38,904 nt of DNA from Chthonomonadales bacterium (GTDB taxonomy: Bacteria > Armatimonadota > Chthonomonadetes > Chthonomonadales > CAJBBX01), in NCBI GenBank assembly GCA_027459625.1, contig DAIDHP010000039.1, positions 1 to 38,904 of the forward strand, in the 5' to 3' direction. Position numbers and translations under genes: made by a program. This document shows positions 8,464 through 17,120 of this stretch, in pieces. Each line of letters begins with the position of its first letter. Within the stretch, counting starts at the first letter, position 1. The notes beneath the pieces are model-generated. The model was not told the origin of the DNA. It did no database searches and saw nothing but the letters and a program-made list of their open reading frames with translations.

Positions 8464-9237
8464 ATGGATATGCCATGCGACGCCGTCCTCCCCGCAGGGG
8501 GACGAATAACTGGCGCTTTCGAGCAAATGGCGGGCGTTTCACTCAAGGCTCTTATCCCGCACGAACACGGAACCGTACTGGAGCACACCATATCCGTCCT
8601 GAGAGAGACGAATAGGGTAGGGCGTATTGTCGTGGTGGGACCGGAGAATCTCTCGGGACATCCCTCCGTAAAACGGGCGGATATGGTTCTGCCTGAAGGG
8701 GAATCCGGCGCGGAAAACTGCCTCATCGGGCTGAAATGGCTGGCGAAAAGCGACACTTCGCGTAAAGCCTTGATTGTCACCACTGATCTTCCCTTTCTCT
8801 CTTTCGAATCCATTAACGCTTTTCTGGATGCGTGTCCTCAAGACGGCGATATCTGTATCCCGATTCTCACCGAGGAGGAGTTGGAGTCTCGTTTCCCGGG
8901 GAGCGAGAACACATACGTTCCTCTGAAGGACGGACATTGGACCATAGGGGGCGTCTTCCTAGTCCATCCTGATACTCTCTTGGGGCGCCGTACAAGGCTG
9001 GAGGATGTTTTCGCTGCGCGGAAAAGTCAGTTCAAGATGGCATGTCTTCTCGGGCCGAAGTTCATAACTCGCTTTCTCACGAAGCGTTTGACAGTGGCGG
9101 ATATAGAAAGCAAATGCAGCGGTCTATTTCGTTGCCACGGATATGCGATTAGACACTCTCCGCCCGAATTGGCGTTCGATATGGATGAACTGAATGAGTA
9201 TGAATATTTTATGCGATGGAGCCGATTTGGAAAATAA
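8464..9237 (+). CDS. MobA-like NTP transferase family protein
   Basis: Cytosolic nucleotidyltransferase-fold protein, 257 aa. The N-terminus has DAVLPAGGRI, the P-loop-like strand-loop of GT-A type nucleotidyltransferases (usually LAGGxGxRM), but lacks the usual second Gly-x-x-Arg-Met. KALIPHEHGTVLEHTISVL matches the 'KPLIPVxGKPLLEHvi' helix. ALIVTTDLPFLS supplies the metal-binding Asp (TTDLPF) as in MobA/IspD relatives. A later FDMDELNEYEYF resembles the C-terminal 'DiDTPeDy' motif. Either ATG 8464 or ATG 8470 could be the start: AGAGGA touches the first and is 6 nt from the second. The substrate is unknown; MobA (molybdopterin guanylyltransferase) itself is unlikely because no moa/moe genes are nearby. 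Confidence 0.72.
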   Translation: MDMPCDAVLPAGGRITGAFEQMAGVSLKALIPHEHGTVLEHTISVLRETNRVGRIVVVGPENLSGHPSVKRADMVLPEGESGAENCLIGLKWLAKSDTSRKALIVTTDLPFLSFESINAFLDACPQDGDICIPILTEEELESRFPGSENTYVPLKDGHWTIGGVFLVHPDTLLGRRTRLEDVFAARKSQFKMACLLGPKFITRFLTKRLTVADIESKCSGLFRCHGYAIRHSPPELAFDMDELNEYEYFMRWSRFGK

Positions 9238-9344
9238 AAAAAGGGGGTAATGGCGAAATTCGAGTTTATGGAGTTACATTAAACGTGCGAAATAAACGGT
9301 CGGAATGATTCCCTGAATTTCTCCTGCATATTCAAAGAAGAAGC

Positions 9345-9829
9345 TTATTCCACGAGCATCCAGTCTTCCACGAATCGCCCCAAAAGCTCATTTTGTCTTT
9401 GCAGCCTTTGCACCTCAGCCTCCACCGCCTCCTTGCCTTCGTCGCGCATCTTGCGTGCGTTCTCCATGCCGCGTTCCGCCGCCTTTAGAGCCTCCCTCAG
9501 AGTGTAACGAATCTCGCTCTCCATCCGGAGCCTGCTGTCCTGAAGTTGCTGCTTCAGGCTGTTTTCCACGCGCACGGCGTTCACCTCCATGAGTTTTTTC
9601 AGGAACTGGTTGGCGTTTCGCTCCATGGATTTCAAGGTGAGTGAACGCGGAAGAATGGCGTCCGCTGCCCATTGCAGGAGAGGCACAAACCCCGCAGGCG
9701 AGGCGATATTATGAAAATCATTGAAAACGAAACTCTTTTCGGTTCTCAAACCGGCATCCCGTCCGTCACTGCGTCCGCGCCAATCTCGCGCGCAAGGGTT
9801 TCCAATTGTCGAAGGGATTCTTGTCCCAT
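9345..9829 (-). pseudogene. dynamin-like GTPase gene with the GTPase domain deleted
   Basis: ATG at 9829 overlaps the eno stop as TAATG. It opens a 27-codon frame ([17 protein letters not shown] ... DGMPV) ending in TGA at 9746. In another frame, about 120 codons continue to 9345: SPAGFVPLLQWAADAILP, an amphipathic region, then long coiled coil ending AEVQRLQRQNELLGRF. The N-terminal stub resembles the helical start of bacterial dynamin-family proteins, and the second part their C-terminal neck/stalk. About 500 residues including the whole GTPase domain are missing and the junction is out of frame. The family assignment is by recognition of the stalk pattern, so it is moderate; coiled-coil pieces are poorly specific. 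A separate small coiled-coil protein started at TTG 9749 is the alternative. Confidence 0.5.
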
Positions 9830-11115
9830 TATTTTCTTATCAACCGAGAGCCGCCAAATCGCGCGATGTCGCCTAGTTCCTGTTCGATCTCCATCAATCG
9901 GTTATATTTCGCAATGCGCTCGCTTCGGCATGCGGAACCCGTTTTGATCTGACCGCCACCCATCGCCACTGCGAAGTCCGCCATGAAGGTGTCCTCCGTC
10001 TCGCCTGAGCGGTGCGATATTACACAGCCCCATCCGGCTTTGCGGCAAAGCTCAATCGCCTCAATCGTTTCCGTCACCGTTCCTATCTGGTTTAATTTGA
10101 TCAGCACGGCGTTCGCGGTTTTCTCCTTGATTCCTCGGGAGATGAACTTTTTGTTGGTTACGAAGATATCGTCACCGACAATCTGAATGCGATCGCCGAG
10201 CTTCGCGGTATGGCGCTGAAAACCGTCCCAGTCATCCTCCGCCAAGCCATCCTCTATCGAAACAATGGGGTATTTGTCGATCCATTCCCCGTAGAGTTTT
10301 GTCAATTCATCGTTGGTCTTCATGCCGCCTCCGGATTTGGCGAGATTATAGGAGCCATTTTCGAAGATGGAGCTTGCTGCCGGATCCAACGCCAGAGCCA
10401 CATCCTTTCCAGGCTCGTACCCCGCTGCGCGAATCGCCTCCACAATCACCTCGCATGCTTCGTCATTGCTCTTCAGGTTTGGCGCGAAACCTCCCTCGTC
10501 ACCCACGGCGGTGGCGTATCCTTTCTTTTTCAGAATGGATTTCAACGCGTGGAATGTCTCCGCTCCGTAGCGCAGCGCTTCTGTGAAATTAGGAGCCCCC
10601 AGAGGCATCACCATGAACTCCTGGAAATCCACGCTGTTGTCGGCGTGCTTGCCACCGTTCAGAATATTCATCATGGGGACAGGTATTACCGTCGCCCCAG
10701 TGCCGCCCAGGTAAGCGTAGAGCGGTAAATCCGCCTGCGCCGAAGCCGCTTTGGCTGCCGCCATCGATACGCCAAGGATCGCATTCGCTCCTAGTTTCCC
10801 TTTGTTTGGCGTGGCGTCCAGGGCTATCATTAGGTAGTCAATCTCCGACTGCTTGGCGGGGTCCATCCCTTTGATTTTGGGTGCGATGATATTGTTGACG
10901 TTTCTGACGGCGTTCAGCACCCCCTTGCCCTCGTATCTCTTTTTGTCACCATCCCTCAGTTCCACCGCCTCGTTCTCGCCTGTGGAAGCCCCCGATGGCA
11001 CAGAGGAGGAAACGGAGATACTATTGCTAAGCTTAAGGAACACTCTCACGGTTGGATTTCCTCTGGAGTCCAAAATCTCCATGGCGCGAATGTCCTCGAT
11101 AACCCCTTTTTTCAT
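9829..11115 (-). CDS. eno: enolase (phosphopyruvate hydratase)
   Basis: Glycolytic enzyme interconverting 2-phosphoglycerate and phosphoenolpyruvate; 428 aa, the normal length. Visible hallmarks: [13 protein letters not shown] near the N-terminus, the mobile loop [20 protein letters not shown], catalytic segment [12 protein letters not shown], metal ligands in ALDPAAS and [24 protein letters not shown], catalytic Lys in [13 protein letters not shown], and the signature [18 protein letters not shown]. The start is ATG 11115, with AAGGAG 7 nt upstream. Enolase is the classic fluoride-inhibited glycolytic enzyme. Here it sits behind a fluoride riboswitch and terminator, downstream of crcB, so extra enolase is made when fluoride is present. 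The stop overlaps the ATG of the next, broken, gene. Confidence 0.98.
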   Translation of the reverse strand: MKKGVIEDIRAMEILDSRGNPTVRVFLKLSNSISVSSSVPSGASTGENEAVELRDGDKKRYEGKGVLNAVRNVNNIIAPKIKGMDPAKQSEIDYLMIALDATPNKGKLGANAILGVSMAAAKAASAQADLPLYAYLGGTGATVIPVPMMNILNGGKHADNSVDFQEFMVMPLGAPNFTEALRYGAETFHALKSILKKKGYATAVGDEGGFAPNLKSNDEACEVIVEAIRAAGYEPGKDVALALDPAASSIFENGSYNLAKSGGGMKTNDELTKLYGEWIDKYPIVSIEDGLAEDDWDGFQRHTAKLGDRIQIVGDDIFVTNKKFISRGIKEKTANAVLIKLNQIGTVTETIEAIELCRKAGWGCVISHRSGETEDTFMADFAVAMGGGQIKTGSACRSERIAKYNRLMEIEQELGDIARFGGSRLIRK

Positions 11116-11142
11116 CTGTTTCTCCTTGGTTGTTTTTATATG

Positions 11143-11181
11143 AAAAAACTCCCGCAAGGGTTGGATAACCTTTGCAGGAGT
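11143..11181 (-). terminator. intrinsic terminator controlled by the fluoride riboswitch
   Basis: Minus-strand stem ACTCCTGCAAAGGTT (11181-11167), loop ATCC, and arm AACCCTTGCGGGAGT (11162-11148), with one G-U pair, followed by TTTTTT. Its 5' arm contains the ACTCC needed for the aptamer pseudoknot, so ligand-bound aptamer and terminator exclude each other. Fluoride should therefore allow read-through into eno. Confidence 0.9.
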
Positions 11182-11224
11182 CATCAGCATGTCAAATGCG
11201 GTTCGGGCGAACTCCATCTCCCTG
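11175..11224 (-). promoter_or_regulatory. fluoride riboswitch (crcB motif) upstream of eno
   Basis: Read on the minus strand from 11224, the segment matches the crcB-motif aptamer: stem GGG...CCC around AGATGGAGTTCG, then GAAC, a short hairpin GCAT/ATGC, and TGATGACTCCTGC. The loop GGAGT can pair with ACTCC to form the family's pseudoknot. One base pair of the first stem is an A-G mismatch compared with the usual C-G. The aptamer begins only 29 nt after the DUF190 stop, so it works as an internal switch within a polycistronic transcript or is driven by a promoter inside DUF190. Confidence 0.88.
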
Positions 11225-11252
11225 TTAATTGTCGTTTGATGCTATCATTTTA

Positions 11253-11609
11253 TCATTTGCCACGCTCTTTCGGAGTATGGACATACTTGAAAACATCGCA
11301 GTCCTGCACCGTGATAAGCCCTTCCGTCACCATCTCATCCAGCAACGGCAGGAATAGTTCCACTCTCTCCACCGTGTCAATAATTTCAATGATAATGGGC
11401 AGATCTTCGGAGAGGCGCAGGATCGAAGCGGTGTGGATTCGGCTGTTGGCTCCAAATCCCTCAATCCCTCGCATCACGGTTACTCCCGCCATTCCCTCCT
11501 TGCGCGCTCTCTCCACGATCGCGTTGGCAAGCGACTTCCCATGCCAGCTATCCGAATCCCCGATGTAAATGCAGATTTTTTCCGCCGGCCCCTGTATTTT
11601 CATGATCAT
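11253..11609 (-). CDS. DUF190 family protein
   Basis: Small soluble 118-aa protein of the DUF190 family, which has a ferredoxin-like, P-II-related fold and is very often encoded beside crcB. Features include the N-terminal strand EKICIYIGDSDSWHGKSL, then AGVTVMRGIEGFGANSRIH (the conserved core), a strand LPIIIEIIDTVERVE, and a C-terminal GLITVQDCDVFKY. The start ATG 11609 has AAGGA 6 nt upstream; ATG 11603 is the alternative. It follows the permease by 21 bp. By neighbourhood and analogy with P-II proteins it probably modulates a transporter, here CrcB or the permease, but this is inference. Confidence 0.88.
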   Translation of the reverse strand: MIMKIQGPAEKICIYIGDSDSWHGKSLANAIVERARKEGMAGVTVMRGIEGFGANSRIHTASILRLSEDLPIIIEIIDTVERVELFLPLLDEMVTEGLITVQDCDVFKYVHTPKERGK

Positions 11610-11630
11610 CCAATCCTTCCAATCAATGGA

Positions 11631-12890
11631 TTACGCCCATCCCAATCTGCCATACAGCCACAGCATTATAACGCTGGCGAGCACTGTTAAGGGCGTTGTA
11701 AGAACTCCCACCTTTATGAATTTCCAAAAGGAGAGCGGACACTCTGCGTTCGCCCTTTGCGCCACAATCAGATTCGCCACGCTTCCCACCAGCGTCAGGT
11801 TGCCGGCCAAGGTGCTGGACGCCGCCAGCATAAGCCATAACAACGGCGCGTGTCGCATATGGCTCACCCATCCCCGCAGTATCATCACAAACGGCACGTT
11901 GCTGAACAGGTTGCTGCCTATTACCGAGAAAATCGAAAAATCCGTCAACCCCTCAGCGCTAGCGGTATGGTGATTAATCATAGGAAGCAGGTGCGTTATC
12001 ACCCCGCTCTCCATCTTCGTCACTCCGCCAACTACGATGAACAAACCGGCGAAAAATACAAGTAGCGACCAATCCACTGCGGCGAAAGTCTCCGCCGGAG
12101 GCTTGTTTGCCCACACAAGCAGCGCCGCGCCAGCCGTAATAGCGGCAAGGTCCATGGGTGCTCCGAACAGGAAGGCGATCAGCAACCCCGCCATCACAAT
12201 TAGAGTTCTTCTCGCCAGCTTTCGGTTATAAGGTCGCTCCCAACTGCGATCCGGGCTTTGAATAGTGGCGGTTGCCCTCTTCAACTGGCGGGAATAGATC
12301 CTGTCCAGAACCGCCCAGTTAATGATCAGACAGACGATCCCCACGGGGATCATCCGTATTGCGAACGCCGACCACATCCATCCGGAGGACTGGCCGATCA
12401 GCATGTTCTGCGGATTGCCGGTGATAGTCATGAGCGAGCCGACGTTGGCGCTCGTGGCCAGCGCCAACAGATACGGTTCTGCGGGAAGCCTTTCGGATCG
12501 CGCCGCTGCAAGTATCATCGGTGTCATAATTAGGCAGATTGTGTCGTTTACAAATAGAGCGGAAAGACATCCCGCCGCAAGGCATACCATCAGGAGCAAC
12601 CCCCTGGCGTTTCCGCTACGCTCCGTTAGCCTTATCGCCATTCTATCAAGTAATCCGGATGCGGTGGCGGGCACGGTGACAATCATCATGCCTAGCAAAA
12701 GCGTCAAGGTTCCGAAATCTATCGCGTTTAACGCCTGGGAGCGGTTTAATACGCCGCAGAGCACCATCAGCACGCCCCCGAGCAATCCGGCTGCGGGACG
12801 GTCCAGTTTTCTCGGGGAGTTCTCCCCCGCAAGAATAATCAGGTAGACAAGGGAAAAAATTGCGATCGCCAAGACCTGTTTGCTGTCCAT
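11631..12890 (-). CDS. ArsB/NhaD (IT superfamily) anion or Na+/H+ permease
   Basis: An inner-membrane ion transporter of 419 aa with about ten TM segments. Hairpin motifs of the ion-transporter superfamily are clear: LFVNDTICLIMTPMI in the first half, GSLMTITGNPQNMLIG after it, and GSNLFSNVPFVMIL with GNLTLVGSVANLIVA in the second half. This inverted repeat of N-x-P/GN elements is shared by ArsB, NhaD, CitM and SLC13 types. AAGGAG precedes the ATG. It lies 14 bp after crcB and 21 bp before DUF190, so it belongs to the fluoride-related operon. No ars genes are nearby, so arsenite export is unsupported. A role in fluoride or pH/ion balance is an inference. Confidence 0.8.
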   Translation of the reverse strand: MDSKQVLAIAIFSLVYLIILAGENSPRKLDRPAAGLLGGVLMVLCGVLNRSQALNAIDFGTLTLLLGMMIVTVPATASGLLDRMAIRLTERSGNARGLLLMVCLAAGCLSALFVNDTICLIMTPMILAAARSERLPAEPYLLALATSANVGSLMTITGNPQNMLIGQSSGWMWSAFAIRMIPVGIVCLIINWAVLDRIYSRQLKRATATIQSPDRSWERPYNRKLARRTLIVMAGLLIAFLFGAPMDLAAITAGAALLVWANKPPAETFAAVDWSLLVFFAGLFIVVGGVTKMESGVITHLLPMINHHTASAEGLTDFSIFSVIGSNLFSNVPFVMILRGWVSHMRHAPLLWLMLAASSTLAGNLTLVGSVANLIVAQRANAECPLSFWKFIKVGVLTTPLTVLASVIMLWLYGRLGWA

Positions 12891-12904
12891 TTCGCTCCTT
12901 ACGC

Positions 12905-13291
12905 TTAAATTCTACCGCGCATTAGGATGCGAGCCGCAATCACGCCGAGATACGCCGCGAAAAGACCGACCACCACACTCCCAAGAATGTTGATAGCTGC
13001 GTCCCAATAGCGACCGCCTTCGGCGATAAGGAGCAAAGTTTCATACTCGAAAGTTGAAAAGGTCGTATAAGCCCCCACAAACCCTATGGCGATGAGCAAT
13101 CTCCAGTAATCATTCCATGCGTAGCGTAAAGCCAATGTGGCGAACATGCCCAATATAAAACAACCGGTCACATTGATTACGAATGTGCCGTAGGGGTACG
13201 ATGGACCCATTCGCTCCTGCACCCAGCCTCCTATCACATATCTCGCGTTCGCACCGATAAATCCTCCCAATCCAACCACCAGATACTTCAT
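12905..13291 (-). CDS. crcB: fluoride ion channel CrcB/Fluc
   Basis: Small dual-topology fluoride exporter channel in the inner membrane, 128 aa with four TM helices. Recognisable elements are GLGGFIGANARY in TM1, YPYGTFVINVTGCFILG in TM2 (the Asn-containing pore motif), and GFVGAYTTFSTFEYE in TM3 (the G-x-TTFSTF hallmark that lines the pore and holds the central Na+). The ATG at 13291 has AAGGA four nt upstream and matches the usual MKYL start; an in-frame ATG at 13303 has no clear site. One gene copy is present, as expected for a homodimer. No riboswitch lies directly upstream (57 bp to cfa). Confidence 0.95.
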   Translation of the reverse strand: MKYLVVGLGGFIGANARYVIGGWVQERMGPSYPYGTFVINVTGCFILGMFATLALRYAWNDYWRLLIAIGFVGAYTTFSTFEYETLLLIAEGGRYWDAAINILGSVVVGLFAAYLGVIAARILMRGRI

Positions 13292-13348
13292 CATGTCCTT
13301 CATCTATCCGTTAGCTCTTTCTATCATATATTATATTTGTCTGTGACC

Positions 13349-14554
13349 TCACGCTAAATGGTAAACATCCTCGCGAGTTAGAGGCAGACCTACGGGTTTT
13401 CCCTTGGATACAAGGATTTGATGCACCTCCAAACTGTCTTCCCGGAAGGAGGCCGAGGCGCCCCTCAAATAGAGCCGCCACATGCGTACAAACCGCTCGT
13501 CGAACATTTTGCGCACCGTCTCCGCGCATTTTTCAAATCTTTCCGACCAATGGTCTAGCGTTAACCGGTAATGCGGTCCTATGTTTTCCACATCCCATAT
13601 GCGAAAGTCCTGTGCGTGGAGATGGTTGAGCAACTCCGTGAGGGTTGGAATGTACCCGTTCGGGAAGATGTATTTATTGACCCATCCTCCCGTTGGTCCC
13701 TCGATTGGAGAGGTGATGAGATGCAGCAACGCCAATCCACCGGGCTTGAGCATCGTCTTCACGCATTGACAGAACTCGGAGAGATGCGCCTTTCCGACGT
13801 GCTCGATCATCCCGATGCTTACGATTTTATCGAAGTTGACTCCCTCATTGGCCAGGATGTCATAGTGCTCCGATCGAAAACTCGCCTTTCCCTCCAACCC
13901 GCGCTCGCTAACCGCTTTGCACGACGCCTTATATTGCTCCTCGCTCAGGGTGATGCCAAGAGCGGACACACTATACGTCTCCGCGGCTTGCATTGCCAGC
14001 TCCCCCCAGCCGCTGCCGATGTCAAGCAATGTGTTGCCAGGCTGCAACCGAAGTTTGTGAAGAGTGTGGTCCATCTTTTGCCGCTGCGCCTGTTCGAGCG
14101 TGTCCTGCGGAGAGCGGAAGTAGGCGCAGGAGTAGGTCATGGTGTCATCCAGCCAAAGACGGAAGAAATCGTTTCCCAAATCGTAATGATGAACGATATC
14201 CGCTTTCTGCTGTTTAATGGATCGCCTCCCTCCATGGATTACTCCGCGTATCATCTTGGATACCCCGTTGGTTGTCTCCGGTGTGTCCCATAAATGATTT
14301 CTTATCGCTAGAGCGATGACTTCGCTCACGTCGCCTTCCAGATCGATGGCCCCATCCATATACGCCTCTCCGAGGCTAAGTTCAGCGTCATCAGCCATAC
14401 ATTGAAGGATCTTCGGGTCTTTAAGATGAATATTGAAAAGGCTATCTCCGTCGCCGTAATGATGTTTGGTTCCATCCCAATAGGTTATTGTGAACGACCC
14501 GTCTTTGACTCTCGAAAAAAGAGCATGGACCATTTGCTTGTTGAATACCCCCAT
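13349..14554 (-). CDS. cfa: cyclopropane-fatty-acyl-phospholipid synthase
   Basis: SAM-dependent enzyme that adds a methylene bridge to unsaturated acyl chains of membrane phospholipids; 401 aa. An N-terminal lipid-binding domain (about 1-110) precedes the methyltransferase domain. HHYDLGNDFFRLWLDDTMTYSCAYF is the family-defining stretch, followed by SAM motif LLDIGSGWGELAM, LGITLSEEQ, VSIGMIEHVG, and the C-terminal NIGPHYRLTLDHWSERF. The active-site bicarbonate ligands (Cys in TYSCAYF, His and Glu in MIEHVG) are present. AAGGAG lies 7 nt before ATG 14554. The gene is directly upstream of crcB and may be co-transcribed with it. Confidence 0.95.
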   Translation of the reverse strand: MGVFNKQMVHALFSRVKDGSFTITYWDGTKHHYGDGDSLFNIHLKDPKILQCMADDAELSLGEAYMDGAIDLEGDVSEVIALAIRNHLWDTPETTNGVSKMIRGVIHGGRRSIKQQKADIVHHYDLGNDFFRLWLDDTMTYSCAYFRSPQDTLEQAQRQKMDHTLHKLRLQPGNTLLDIGSGWGELAMQAAETYSVSALGITLSEEQYKASCKAVSERGLEGKASFRSEHYDILANEGVNFDKIVSIGMIEHVGKAHLSEFCQCVKTMLKPGGLALLHLITSPIEGPTGGWVNKYIFPNGYIPTLTELLNHLHAQDFRIWDVENIGPHYRLTLDHWSERFEKCAETVRKMFDERFVRMWRLYLRGASASFREDSLEVHQILVSKGKPVGLPLTREDVYHLA

Positions 14555-14745
14555 CACATTCTCCTTTCTCCTTAAGTGTCCGGTTGGATTTATGCGAGAT
14601 AACTGTTTCAGCGTTCCGTTGGAGCGTTGATTTAGGGTATCAGTCGTCTTACTGAGGTAACCGCAAAATTCAAGAAATCAGGCTCTTATTGCGTCTCTAA
14701 CTCTTTCCGAAATTACCGCGAATCTAAATTTACAATCATACGTTC

Positions 14746-15315
14746 TTATAAGCTCCAATGCGACTTCGCCGCCGCGACGATCCTTTCGATCACCGTATCC
14801 AAGCCCAGCTTGGAGGTGTTTAACACGGCGTGGTAATGGACGGGATCCTCCCAATCCGCTTGGAAGTAGCGTCGGATGAAAGAGGCTCGATCCTTGTCGT
14901 TTTGTTCAATGATGTAACGCGCCGGCCCCTCGTTCACCCACCGCGTTTCCATCACCCTCCGGATACGATAGGGAAGATCGGCGATGAGTCGGTAATGCAG
15001 GGCGTCGTAATCCTTCAAGATGAAATTCGCGCCTCGTCCCACAATCACCACATTCCCTTTGTCAGCGTATTCCATGATAATTGTCTGCAACGCCTTGAAA
15101 TATATCTCATGATCATTTATGTTAGGTGGCGCTTCTCCCTTTTCAGGGAGTCGTTCGTCGAAATGGATGACGTATGGAAGCTTGACCCCGGTATTCTCAA
15201 CCTCCTTGTTCAGAATCTGCTTGTCCGCGCATTCCCAGCCTAGCTCCTCCGCCACGGCTCTCGCCACTGCGGACTCCCCCGCGCCAATTTGACGCGAAAT
15301 GGTGATGATTCCCAT
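14746..15315 (-). CDS. cytidylate kinase-like family protein
   Basis: 189-aa P-loop kinase-like protein of the cytidylate kinase-like family. The N-terminus IITISRQIGAGESAVAR contains a Walker A variant in which Gly-Glu-Ser replaces the usual Gly-Lys-Ser/Thr. VVIVGRGANFIL matches the conserved Gly-Arg-Gly-Ala segment, and YRIRRVMETRW resembles the LID-region arginine helix. YIIEQNDKDRASFIRRYF and DWEDPVHYHAVLNTSKLG are typical C-terminal motifs. The missing Walker Lys is normal in this family and makes true CMP kinase activity uncertain. The physiological substrate is unknown. Confidence 0.83.
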   Translation of the reverse strand: MGIITISRQIGAGESAVARAVAEELGWECADKQILNKEVENTGVKLPYVIHFDERLPEKGEAPPNINDHEIYFKALQTIIMEYADKGNVVIVGRGANFILKDYDALHYRLIADLPYRIRRVMETRWVNEGPARYIIEQNDKDRASFIRRYFQADWEDPVHYHAVLNTSKLGLDTVIERIVAAAKSHWSL

Positions 15316-16010
15316 CGATTGACCCCCTACTGATTCACGCGTGCGTTCTCAGGATACTCTTTTTGATCTTATTAATATCATACGCTAACTCGTCATGAAG
15401 GTTCTGAAAAAAACGTTTCCATCTTCGATACGAGCAAGGTTCGCCTGTATCGCAGTCGAGGAGAGATCAAGAAGCGGTTGATTCTCCAACTCATTCGTCA
15501 AAACGGATAGATGAAAGAGCTAAAATGAGTGCATGCAACAAAAAACCCCCGCCTCGAAGCGCGCGCTTCGAAACAGGAGCCATTATCTCGTCAAGAGCGG
15601 TTCAGACGACGCGTATCGTCTCGGCGGTCCCCATCGCCAGGAAGTTAAGTCGGATATATTATACACTATTCATGCCATTGCGACATCGGCTTTGAGGGAT
15701 TCACGGAGCTTGAGATCAGGGAGATTAGCCTCGCTGGTCTGCCTTATCCTTGTAAACAACGTAGTAGTTCCGTTCGGATTATGCGCATCTTATAACATGA
15801 ATAAGATGATTAGATATTCAAATTGTAATTAAACAATATTTTATTAAAGATAAATCAAATTTATTAAAGATTATAATGGAACCTATCGTTAAAAAAAGCG
15901 GGCAATTAACATTTTAAGGATTACAAATGGAACAAATATGAAATATAAAATAAGTTAAGAGGAATTTATTCATTATTTCATGTCCATGCAATTCTTAACA
16001 GGACGGAACG
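15316..16010. other. non-coding stretch before the insertion sequence
   Basis: No supportable gene. 15388-15512 (plus) has a protein-like frame without a start, containing FDTSKVRLYRSRGEIKKRL and ending in TAG at 15510, perhaps a gene remnant. TCGAAGCGCGCGCTTCGA at 15554-15571 is a perfect 18-bp palindrome. From about 15800 the DNA becomes very AT-rich, with a repeated TTATTAAAGAT. This matches the composition on the other side of the insertion sequence. Confidence 0.5.
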
Positions 16011-16040
16011 TGTCAATAGAAATGAGACAGTCCCGTCATT

Positions 16041-17120
16041 TTATTTATCTAGCATTTTGATGTTATCGAAGTTGCCAACAGGTCTGTTGATCCAGACGGC
16101 TTCCGGAAGAACGGACTGCCTTGGAACTCCCCGGACAAATCTTTCAGGATGTCTCTCATAGGCAAGTTTCAGCGTTTCGGCGCGTTGACACTGGATGTCC
16201 TCCGAGCGATTGTAGTGGACATCCTCCGGAGTCATCATGGCGACTCCGGAATGATGATGCCTACGGTTATACCAGTTGAAAAATCCCTTGCAGTGCTCCC
16301 TCGCATCCTCGATGCATCCAAACCTCTCGGGAAAGTCCGATGCGTACTTCAGCGTTTTAAACTGACTTTCCGAATAAGGGTTGTCGTTCGAGACGTGAGG
16401 GCGACTGTGAGTTTTAGACACGCCAAAGTCGGACAGGAGCATCGAGACGCTTCGAGATTTCATGGAGGCACCCCTGTCCGCGTGTATGGTCAGGCGCCCC
16501 GGCTCCACTCCCTGCCTCATTATCGTCTCCGATATCAGATCGCACGCAAGATCGGCGCTCTCCGAATAGGCGATCATCCAGCCAACCACGTAGCGACTGA
16601 AAACGTCAAGTATCACGTAGAGATAGTAATACGTCCATTTCCTCGGCCCCTTTAACTTGGTTATGTCCCAGCTCCATAATTCGTTTGGGCGCGTTGCGAG
16701 AAGCTCGGGCCTGGCGTATTTCACATGCTTCGCCTGCATTCCGCGAGGCGCGTTTTCCCTTTCCGAAGCCAGTATCCGATAATATGTCCGCGGCGAGCAA
16801 ATGTATCGCCCTTCGTCCGGGAGAGTGGTGTAAACCTCGGCGGGGGATTTGTCAACAAACCGTTCCGAGTGAAGCGTCTCAATCGCATGGTTTCTCTCCC
16901 GGACGGAAAGTGCGCGATGAGAGCCGTGTCCCCTCGGGCGACGGGGTGGCGCCGCCTTGCCGGTGAAACCCATTCTCTTACGGTACAGGGTCGCGCGCGA
17001 AACGCCAAGGGATCGGCACGCCTTGCATACGCCAACCTCCTCCGAAAGGCCAAGCGTGGCTTCAATCATCCCCTTTCCTCCGTCCCGATGCCCGCCGGGG
17101 TTATATCGAGCATCTCGCAC
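16041..17120 (-). CDS. IS3-family transposase OrfB (DDE integrase domain)
   Basis: DDE recombinase half of the transposase, with about 359 codons open. An HTH_21-like region (about residues 75-125) is followed by the rve integrase core. Catalytic residues are Asp in WSWDITKL, Asp in TIHADRGASMKSRS and Glu in NDNPYSESQFKTLKY. The core ends with FNWYNRRHHHSGVAMMTP, the typical IS3 tail. The frame has only a GTG at 17120, inside the orfA overlap. The natural product is an OrfAB fusion made by -1 frameshifting at 17123-17129. The reading frame is intact, so the element may still be active. Confidence 0.93.
   Translation of the reverse strand: MRDARYNPGGHRDGGKGMIEATLGLSEEVGVCKACRSLGVSRATLYRKRMGFTGKAAPPRRPRGHGSHRALSVRERNHAIETLHSERFVDKSPAEVYTTLPDEGRYICSPRTYYRILASERENAPRGMQAKHVKYARPELLATRPNELWSWDITKLKGPRKWTYYYLYVILDVFSRYVVGWMIAYSESADLACDLISETIMRQGVEPGRLTIHADRGASMKSRSVSMLLSDFGVSKTHSRPHVSNDNPYSESQFKTLKYASDFPERFGCIEDAREHCKGFFNWYNRRHHHSGVAMMTPEDVHYNRSEDIQCQRAETLKLAYERHPERFVRGVPRQSVLPEAVWINRPVGNFDNIKMLDK

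Noticed and set aside
11116-11217. N-terminal extension of enolase from 11217
   Set aside because: It would translate through the riboswitch and terminator; ATG 11115 has a good RBS and gives the normal family length.
13292-13348. Possible fluoride riboswitch directly upstream of crcB
   Set aside because: The 57-bp gap has neither the GATGG/CGCC stem nor the TGATG-ACTCC element; the only match is before eno.
15533-15832. 99-codon plus-strand frame before the insertion sequence
   Set aside because: Covers an 18-bp palindrome, ends in AT-rich DNA and has no RBS or recognisable domain.
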